This document shows positions 6,708-11,465 of a DNA stretch of 12,549 bases, in pieces. The DNA comes from Thioalkalivibrio sp. (lineage in GTDB: Bacteria > Pseudomonadota > Gammaproteobacteria > Ectothiorhodospirales > Ectothiorhodospiraceae). Made by a program: the position numbers and the translations under genes. The notes under the pieces were generated by a model, which was not told where the DNA came from, did not search any database, and saw only the letters and a list, made by a program, of their open reading frames with translations. Within the stretch, counting starts at the first letter, position 1; each line of letters starts with the position of its first letter. The DNA lies in assembly GCA_007120155.1 (NCBI GenBank), contig SKOF01000600.1, forward strand, positions 1 through 12,549, given 5' to 3'.

Positions 6708-7187
6708 ATGTACGCAAAACGAATCACTCACCACCTGATGCGAGCCCTTCCGCTGCTGGCCCTGTGCCTGTCGGCCTACGCCGACACACCGGCAAACCGC
6801 CCCGCGGGCGGCCCGCCGTTCGCACAATGGCCCTGTTACAGCTACACGCTGCCCTGCGGCGCCCTCTCCACCCGGCCGGCTCACACCGCCGAACTGCCGG
6901 CAGCACTTGCCGGCGACCCGGATCGGGGTCGCGCGCTGGCACACGACCGGCGCAAGGGCAACTGCCTGACCTGCCACTTGATGCAGGGCGGCGCCCAGGG
7001 CGGCACGGTCGCCCCGGACCTGAGCCAGTACGCCACGTGGGGGCGATCCGACCAAGAGATCTATGCGCGCATCTTCGATCAACGCGCTTTCATTCCCGGT
7101 ACCGTCATGCCCCCCTTCGGCACGAACGAGATCCTGACCGAACAGGAGATCATGGACATCGTCTCCTACCTGAAGAACTCGAGGTGA
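6708..7187 (+). CDS. SoxX-like monohaem cytochrome c
   Basis: This 159-residue precursor has a signal peptide likely cleaved after LSAYA (25). The haem segment is KGNCLTCH (83-90, CxxCH at 86-90), the probable axial Met134 is in GTVMPPFG, and the C-terminal helix EILTEQEIMDIVSYL (141-155) is typical of class I cytochromes. The wording GNCLTCH and the tail resemble SoxX, the small haem subunit of the SoxAX complex that starts thiosulfate oxidation in the periplasm. Two extra cysteines at 43 and 50 may form a disulfide. The ATG at 6708 has GAGGG at good spacing; an upstream ATG at 6666 would spoil the signal peptide. The SoxA-like gene starts 3 bases after its stop, supporting an AX complex. 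A generic cytochrome c remains possible. Confidence 0.8.
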   Translation: MYAKRITHHLMRALPLLALCLSAYADTPANRPAGGPPFAQWPCYSYTLPCGALSTRPAHTAELPAALAGDPDRGRALAHDRRKGNCLTCHLMQGGAQGGTVAPDLSQYATWGRSDQEIYARIFDQRAFIPGTVMPPFGTNEILTEQEIMDIVSYLKNSR

Positions 7188-7190
7188 ACC

Positions 7191-8135
7191 ATGTACATGC
7201 ATAACAGAATCGGCGCTCAAACGAAGCGCGCCAGGGTGGGCGGCGCACTGATGGCCCTCGCACTGGCGGCAGGCGCAAGCACCGTGGCGGCCCAGCAGGG
7301 CGGTGCACGGGAGTATGTGCCCTTCGACGACATCGACCCGACCCTCGGCCATCTCGCCGACATGGAGTTCTCCGGCACCGTGCGCTACTGGAAGGATGAG
7401 GAGACCCTGCGCCAACATCTGTCCTGGGTCGGGGACCCGGAGAACGAGTGGAAGCTCAACTACAAGCATCGCGACCTGGAGTACGACGAGCTGCACGGCG
7501 GGCACTTCTACCTGGAAGAGGGCGAGGCGGCCTTCAGGGAACTGAGCGAACGGCATCCCGGGTTCGCCGGCTGCATCGGCTGGGGCGAGGCCGATCTGGT
7601 CGGGGCCGCCACGCGGTACCCGCGCTACGATCCGGAAACGAACGCCATCTGGACCCTGGAGGGACGGATCGAGCACTGCGCCAAGGCAATCGCGGGACAG
7701 GAACTGCCCCAGGGCAGCCCGGGCAACACGCGTCTCTCCCTGTACGTCAAGTCGCTGAGCCACGGTATGCCCATCGACATGGACATCGGGCAACCCGCAC
7801 TGCGCATCGCCTACGAACGTGGCAAGGGCCTGTTCTACATGAAGGCGGGGCAGTTCAACTTCGCCTGCGCGACCTGCCACTCCCCCAAGACACCGGTCAT
7901 GGGACGCAGGCTGCGCGGTCAGATGTCGACGACGCCGTTCGCCTTCGCCGCCCACTTTCCCACCTACCGCAGCGCCAGGGGGACCGTGGAGACCCTGCAG
8001 GAGCGCATCGGACTGTGCAGCCGCCAGATGCGCGTCACGCCGCTGCGCCCGGGTGACCCGGCCTACGTGGATCTCGAGGTCTTCCTTACCGCCCTGTCCA
8101 ACGGCTACCCGATCGTCTCACCGGGTGTCCGCTGA
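7191..8135 (+). CDS. SoxA-like cytochrome c with a single haem site
   Basis: This 314-residue exported protein has a signal peptide likely ending near TVAA (34). The C-terminal domain matches SoxA: GKGLFYMKAGQFNFACATCH (211-230, CxxCH at 226-230), FPTYR (256-260) and RIGLCSRQM (272-280). Cys276 sits where SoxA has the cysteine that ligates haem and carries the persulfide-modified sulfur. The N-terminal SoxA domain is retained in outline (YPRYDPETNAIWTLEGRIEHC) but has no CxxCH. Cys128 and Cys163 are placed to form a disulfide, as in monohaem SoxA. The SoxX-like gene ends 3 bases before, and GAGGTG overlaps that stop, so the two should be translationally coupled. Known SoxAX joins thiosulfate to SoxYZ, but no soxYZ, soxB or soxCD lies in view, so the substrate and acceptor here are uncertain. 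Confidence 0.85.
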   Translation: MYMHNRIGAQTKRARVGGALMALALAAGASTVAAQQGGAREYVPFDDIDPTLGHLADMEFSGTVRYWKDEETLRQHLSWVGDPENEWKLNYKHRDLEYDELHGGHFYLEEGEAAFRELSERHPGFAGCIGWGEADLVGAATRYPRYDPETNAIWTLEGRIEHCAKAIAGQELPQGSPGNTRLSLYVKSLSHGMPIDMDIGQPALRIAYERGKGLFYMKAGQFNFACATCHSPKTPVMGRRLRGQMSTTPFAFAAHFPTYRSARGTVETLQERIGLCSRQMRVTPLRPGDPAYVDLEVFLTALSNGYPIVSPGVR

Positions 8136-8150
8136 CGGTTCACCGCGGGA

Positions 8151-8207
8151 CCCCGGGCACGTCCACCCGGGGCTCCGCGCATCCGCCGGCCGGAGGCGCG
8201 GAGCCCC
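8151..8207 (+). terminator. Overlapping alternative hairpins after the SoxA-like gene
   Basis: GGGGCTCCGCGC (8169-8180) is perfectly complementary to GCGCGGAGCCCC (8196-8207) and makes a strong terminator-like stem. CCCCGGG (8151-8157) can instead pair with CCCGGGG (8166-8172), which uses part of the same arm, so the two stems exclude each other. There is no U-tract, and the next transcription unit's regulatory repeat begins three bases later. Confidence 0.5.
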
Positions 8208-8209
8208 TC

Positions 8210-8232
8210 GTAACACCCTGTAACATTCCCGC
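8210..8232 (+). promoter_or_regulatory. Candidate OmpR-family binding site upstream of the second cytochrome pair
   Basis: GTAACACCCTGTAAC, followed by ATTCCCGC, is the third copy of the GTAACA-N4-GTWWC-N4-CCGC motif. Both half-sites are exact and 10 bp apart, and the CCGC lies at the same offset as in the other copies. It sits 87 bp before the start at 8319, close to the 75 bp seen for the first cytochrome gene. Confidence 0.55.
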
Positions 8233-8318
8233 TCCGACCGGACACAGAAGGGAAACAGCACCAGGGAAACAATTGCGTCGCAAGGCAACAGTCACCCAGC
8301 TATCAGAAAGGTATGCAC

Positions 8319-8837
8319 ATGAAAAACGGTATCACCAAGGTGCTCGCGGGCGCGGGCCTCGTCGTGTTCCTGATCACCATGGCCCACACGCCGGGCGCGC
8401 ACGCACAGGAGGAGCAGGCCGCTTTGGGTCCGCAGCTCAGCGAGCGGCTTCGGACACTGCTCCGGGAGGAGATGAACCTCATCCAGTCCGGCATGGAGCG
8501 TGCCCTGATCGCCATCGCCGCCGGTGACCACCAGACGGTCTACGAGAACGGACGCGACATCTACCGGAGCTTCATTCTCAAGCAGCAGCTCACCGAGCAG
8601 GACCGCAGGGAACTCATGGCGGTCGCGCCCGCGGGGTTCATCGAGCTGGACGGTACGTTTCACGACACCGCGCACAAACTGGCGAAGGCCGGGCGGGACG
8701 AGGATCCCGAATTGCAGGCCTTCTATTTCTCCAGGCTGGTGGAGAGCTGCACCGTCTGCCATGCCCGCTACGCCGGCGACCGCTTCCCCGGCCTGAGCCG
8801 CCTGGGCGAATCGGACAGCGGCCACCACCATCACTGA
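8319..8837 (+). CDS. Exported cytochrome c'-like protein with natural His-rich tail
   Basis: This 172-residue precursor has a signal peptide (hydrophobic 8-22, probable cleavage after GAHA at 29). Its predicted helical body includes EEMNLIQSGMERALIAIAAGD (50-70) and GFIELDGTFHDTAHKLAKAG (106-125), then ESCTVCHARY (142-151) with the haem motif at 144-148. The layout is that of cytochrome c'-type helical bundles, and it is distantly similar to the protein at 3318-3812. It differs by a 24-residue tail ending in GHHHH, which could bind metal. AAAGG is better spaced for the ATG at 8319 than for the one at 8313. The next cytochrome begins 19 bases after its stop, so the two form a unit behind the GTAAC site. 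Function is unproven; ligand binding or electron storage is inferred. Confidence 0.8.
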   Translation: MKNGITKVLAGAGLVVFLITMAHTPGAHAQEEQAALGPQLSERLRTLLREEMNLIQSGMERALIAIAAGDHQTVYENGRDIYRSFILKQQLTEQDRRELMAVAPAGFIELDGTFHDTAHKLAKAGRDEDPELQAFYFSRLVESCTVCHARYAGDRFPGLSRLGESDSGHHHH

Positions 8838-8856
8838 TCCCGGGGGGAGCGGATCC

Positions 8857-9318
8857 ATGGGCAAACACCTTGCGTCCCTCCTTGCCGCGGTCGTCACCGG
8901 TCTGGCCATGACCGGCACGGCCGCCTCGGAGGTCACCTACCGGGATCACGTGCGCCCCTTGTGGGAGAACCGTTGTGCCAGCTGTCATGGTGCCGAATCG
9001 CCTTACCTGGGCGATTTCGAGGAGGATGAGGCGCGCTACGAGGCCGAACTCAAGGGGCCGCGCATGGACACCTATGCCGACCTGATCTTCTTCGTGGCAT
9101 GGCCCGACACGGGTGCGCTGATGCGCCGCCTGGACGACGGCTCCAATACCGCCGACGGGATGCCGGGCAACATGTACGAGCATCTGGGTGAAACCGAAGC
9201 GGAACGCGAGAGGAACCTGGCCATCTTCAAGGCATGGGTGGGGGAGGAGGCCTGGACCATGAAACGCCCCCGTGACATCACCCGGGAGGAGCTGGAGCGA
9301 TTCCGGCTGGCCTACTGA
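8857..9318 (+). CDS. Small periplasmic monohaem cytochrome c
   Basis: This 153-residue precursor has a signal peptide likely cleaved near GTAAS (24). The haem motif NRCASCHG (38-45, CxxCH at 40-44) follows the common HVRPLWENRC lead-in of small cytochrome c domains. Met102 or Met106, in DGMPGNMYEHLG, is the probable distal ligand. The chain is rich in acidic residues (DFEEDEARYEAE). GGGGGGAG before the ATG is a strong ribosome site. It follows the cytochrome c'-like gene by 19 bases and is closed by a good terminator, so these two form a two-gene operon. A role as electron carrier for the neighbouring SoxXA-like or c'-like proteins is plausible but inferred. I do not recognise a named subfamily. 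Confidence 0.8.
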   Translation: MGKHLASLLAAVVTGLAMTGTAASEVTYRDHVRPLWENRCASCHGAESPYLGDFEEDEARYEAELKGPRMDTYADLIFFVAWPDTGALMRRLDDGSNTADGMPGNMYEHLGETEAERERNLAIFKAWVGEEAWTMKRPRDITREELERFRLAY

Positions 9319-9376
9319 TACACAGCGCGCGGGGAATGGATTACCCCCGAGGTCCGACCGGTTGTCTGACGGGCTT

Positions 9377-9404
9377 ACCCGCCTCCATGAGGCGGGTTCT
9401 TTTA
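9377..9404 (+). terminator. Intrinsic terminator of the cytochrome operon
   Basis: A perfect nine-base stem, ACCCGCCTC (9377-9385) with GAGGCGGGT (9389-9397), has a CAT loop and is followed by TTCTTTT. This is a textbook Rho-independent terminator for the plus strand. Its T-run overlaps the stop codon of the convergent regulator gene, whose own transcripts would see the stem without a U-tract. Confidence 0.9.
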
Positions 9405-10115
9405 TCCCCGCTGCCCGGAAGGCGTAAACACATAACCCACGCCCCAGACCGTGCGAATATAGCGCGGCGAGGCGGGGTCTTCCTCGATCTTGCGCCGCAG
9501 GCGGGTCACGCGCACATCGACACTGCGGTCGAAAGGGGAACGTTCGTACCCCTTGAGCAGGTCCAGGAGTTTGTCGCGACTCAGAACGCTGTTGGCGTGT
9601 TCGGCGAATACACGCAGCAGTGCGAGATCCCCCGCCGTAAGGGCGACCTCCTCCCCGTCCCGCGTGAGCATGTAGCCGTCGAGATCGAGGCGAAACGGGC
9701 CGAAAGCCACGATACGCCGATTGTCCTCCGCCGCGATCTCCTGCCGGACCCTGCGCCGCAGCACCGCCCGGATGCGCGCCAGCAGTTCACGCGGGTTGAA
9801 GGGCTTGGGCAGGTAGTCGTCCGCGCCCACCTCCAGGCCGACGATGCGATCGACCTCCTCGCCCCGCGCCGAGAGCATGATCACCGGCCAGTCGTGCCGC
9901 GTGCGCAGGCGCCGCGCGATCGTCAGGCCGTCCTCACCCGGGAGCATCAGGTCGAGGATGATCAGGTCGGGCGTGTTCGCGAGCAGATACTCGTCCATGG
10001 CGCGACCGTCAGGAACCGCCGCCGCCTGGTAGCCATCCTCCTGGAGATAGCGCTGCAACAGGTCCCGAAGCCCCTGATCGTCATCGACGATGAGTATGGT
10101 CTCGCTGGCGTTCAT
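9402..10115 (-). CDS. OmpR-family response regulator
   Basis: This 237-residue cytoplasmic DNA-binding regulator has an intact receiver domain: Asp11/Asp12 in ILIVDDD, phospho-acceptor Asp55 in LIILDLMLPGEDG, and Lys104 in YLPKPFNPRELLARI. The winged-helix output domain spans about 135-232 and ends in SVDVRVTRLRRKIE and YIRTVWGVGYVF, as in OmpR. No kinase gene is adjacent. The EnvZ-like kinase at 3861-5231 is on the same strand, in the usual regulator-then-kinase order, with the porin/cytochrome block between. The start at 10115 (MNASETILIV) fits the family but has a poorly spaced ribosome site. An in-frame ATG at 10151 would add 12 residues, so the start is uncertain. Its likely targets are the tandem GTAAC repeats in this window. 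Confidence 0.92.
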   Translation of the reverse strand: MNASETILIVDDDQGLRDLLQRYLQEDGYQAAAVPDGRAMDEYLLANTPDLIILDLMLPGEDGLTIARRLRTRHDWPVIMLSARGEEVDRIVGLEVGADDYLPKPFNPRELLARIRAVLRRRVRQEIAAEDNRRIVAFGPFRLDLDGYMLTRDGEEVALTAGDLALLRVFAEHANSVLSRDKLLDLLKGYERSPFDRSVDVRVTRLRRKIEEDPASPRYIRTVWGVGYVFTPSGQRG

Positions 10116-10233
10116 CCCTGCAACATTACCAGCAGAGCGCACACCCTGCATCACTCGGGGGCTACGTCGGTTGGCCGCCGCCCCGACTTGCCCGTCGAGG
10201 GCCTTGCCCGTACCCTTGGATGGCCGACAGGCC

Positions 10234-10256
10234 TCCGGGTAACGTGAACACCCGGA
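10234..10256 (+). promoter_or_regulatory. Small hairpin upstream of the methyltransferase-like gene
   Basis: TCCGGGT and ACCCGGA form a perfect seven-base dyad around a nine-base AACGTGAAC loop. It lies about 40 bases before the gene start, in the divergent region shared with the response regulator. A lone GTAAC overlaps it, but the fixed-spacing tandem motif of the other three sites is absent. Confidence 0.3.
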
Positions 10257-10294
10257 CCGCCACCTTCCAACCCATCATTCAGGATCCACGCGCG

Positions 10295-10951
10295 ATGAAT
10301 TTCGAACTGGCCCGGTTCAACATGGTCGAACAGCAGATCCGCCCCTGGGATGTGCTGGATCAGGCGGTGCTCGACGTGATCGGGCAGACCCCGCGCGACC
10401 TGTTCGTGCCGGAGGCTCACCGCAATCTGGCCTACGCGGACCTGGAGATCCCCCTGGGACACGGCGAGTTCATGATGCCGCCCAGGGTGGAGGGACGGAT
10501 GATCCAGACCCTGGAGATCTCGCCGGCGGATGTCTGCCTGGAGGTGGGCACCGGCTCCGGTTACGTGACCTGCTGCATGGCGAAGCTGGGGGCGCACGTG
10601 GACAGCGTGGAGATTCGCAATGACTTCTTGCGCGCCGCCCTGAAACGCCTGGAGCAGGCGGGCGTGCTGAACGCCACGCTGCAGCAGGGGGACGCCGCCA
10701 ACGGCTGGACCGCGCAGCGCGAACATTACGACGTGATCGCCGTCACGGGCTCACTGCCCGAGTACCGGTCCTGCTTCGAACAGCAACTGAACACGGGCGG
10801 TCGGCTGTTCGTGGTGGTGGGCGATGCGCCGGTCATGGAAGCGCTGAGGGTCACGCGCCTGGGCCCGGACGAGTTCGTCCGCGAGAAACTGTTCGAGACC
10901 TGCCTGAAGCCGCTGTGCGGTACCGAACGAAAGCCGACATTCACGTTCTGA
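10295..10951 (+). CDS. Protein-L-isoaspartate methyltransferase-like protein, degenerate catalytic motif
   Basis: The 218-residue protein has a SAM-binding Rossmann fold. Motif I is CLEVGTGSGYVTCCMA (81-96), followed by the acidic strand end DSVEI (103-107) and motif II-like HYDVIAVTGSLPEY (144-157). The N-terminus ARFNMVEQQIRPWDV and DLFVPEAHRNLAYAD match the isoaspartate O-methyltransferase family. In true repair enzymes the next block is a GQTIS-x-P motif with an essential serine; here the place is held by LGHGEFMMPP (54-63), without the serine. It may therefore bind SAM but methylate another target, or not act as a repair enzyme. The start at 10295 has AGGA ten bases before it and matches the family; an upstream ATG at 10220 would add 25 unrelated residues. 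A rhodanese and a TolC gene follow. Confidence 0.85.
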   Translation: MNFELARFNMVEQQIRPWDVLDQAVLDVIGQTPRDLFVPEAHRNLAYADLEIPLGHGEFMMPPRVEGRMIQTLEISPADVCLEVGTGSGYVTCCMAKLGAHVDSVEIRNDFLRAALKRLEQAGVLNATLQQGDAANGWTAQREHYDVIAVTGSLPEYRSCFEQQLNTGGRLFVVVGDAPVMEALRVTRLGPDEFVREKLFETCLKPLCGTERKPTFTF

Positions 10952-10986
10952 GGGCAACGCACGAGGCGTTGGCACGATAAGGGCCC

Positions 10987-11307
10987 ATGCGCCAGTTCAC
11001 CCCGCGACAACTTGAAGCGCACCTGCGCGAGAGCACGACGCCACCCCTGCTGCTGGACGTGCGCGAACCCTGGGAATTCGAGATCGCGCACATCGAGGGT
11101 TCCACGCTGGTGCCGTTGGGCCAGGTGCCGCAGATGGTCAATCGCGCTGACCCGGACCAGGAAGTCGTGGTCATATGCCATCACGGCATACGCAGCCACA
11201 ACGCGGGCCGGTTCCTGGAACACCACGGGTTCACCCGGGTCATCAATCTGGCCGGGGGCATCGACGCCTGGGCACGGGAAGTGGATCGGTCACTTCCACT
11301 CTACTGA
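10987..11307 (+). CDS. Single-domain rhodanese-like protein
   Basis: This 106-residue cytoplasmic protein is the length of a GlpE-type single rhodanese domain. It has LLLDVREPWEFEIAHIEGS (21-39, the conserved D-x-R-x-x-x-E/F-x-x-x-H-I block) and a six-residue active-site loop starting at Cys64 in VVVICHHGIRS (60-70). It ends with GFTRVINLAGGIDAW. The catalytic cysteine is present, so sulfur transfer through a persulfide is possible. The natural donor and acceptor are not shown by the sequence. It starts 35 bases after the methyltransferase-like gene, with AAGG close upstream, and probably shares its transcript. There is no signal peptide, so it is unlikely to work directly with the periplasmic SoxXA-like proteins. 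Confidence 0.9.
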   Translation: MRQFTPRQLEAHLRESTTPPLLLDVREPWEFEIAHIEGSTLVPLGQVPQMVNRADPDQEVVVICHHGIRSHNAGRFLEHHGFTRVINLAGGIDAWAREVDRSLPLY

Positions 11308-11384
11308 TGAGGGCCTGTACCCGGTACGCAACCCACGAGATCTGGTGGCAGGCGCGGGTCACCGGCCGCGTTTGGAAACACGGA

Positions 11385-11415
11385 TTGGCGATTAAACATT
11401 AGGTACTGCTAATAT
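11385..11415 (+). promoter_or_regulatory. Putative tolC promoter with overlapping palindrome
   Basis: TGCTAATAT (11407-11415) is an extended -10 element, with a weak TTGGCG at 11385-11390 (19-bp spacing). The palindrome ATTAG-N6-CTAAT (11398-11413) overlaps the -10, the position expected of a repressor operator. It is an AT-rich island in an otherwise GC-rich gap. The rhodanese-tolC gap (11308-11465) contains no other recognised feature. Confidence 0.5.
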
Positions 11416-11465
11416 AAAACCACTTGAGACCGGGGCCATCCGACCCCTTTCCGCAGGAGATTGTC

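Noticed and set aside
5504..6727. Long minus-strand open frame opposite the porin
   Set aside because: The plus strand encodes a complete porin with signal peptide and terminal Phe; the antisense product has no recognisable domain.
6657..7955. 432-codon minus-strand frame opposite the SoxXA-like genes
   Set aside because: The plus strand has two CxxCH cytochromes with signal peptides and ribosome sites; this frame has none of these.
7191..8135. Assignment of the SoxA-like protein as the dihaem thiosulfate dehydrogenase TsdA
   Set aside because: Only one CxxCH is present, a SoxX-like partner gene is coupled upstream, and the C-terminal domain reads as SoxA (FPTYR, RxxxC).
10239..10260. A fourth GTAAC regulatory site upstream of the regulator and methyltransferase-like gene
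   Set aside because: Only one GTAAC is present. The next half-site is out of register (GTGAAC at +5) and CCGC is at +18 rather than +19, so it does not fit the motif.
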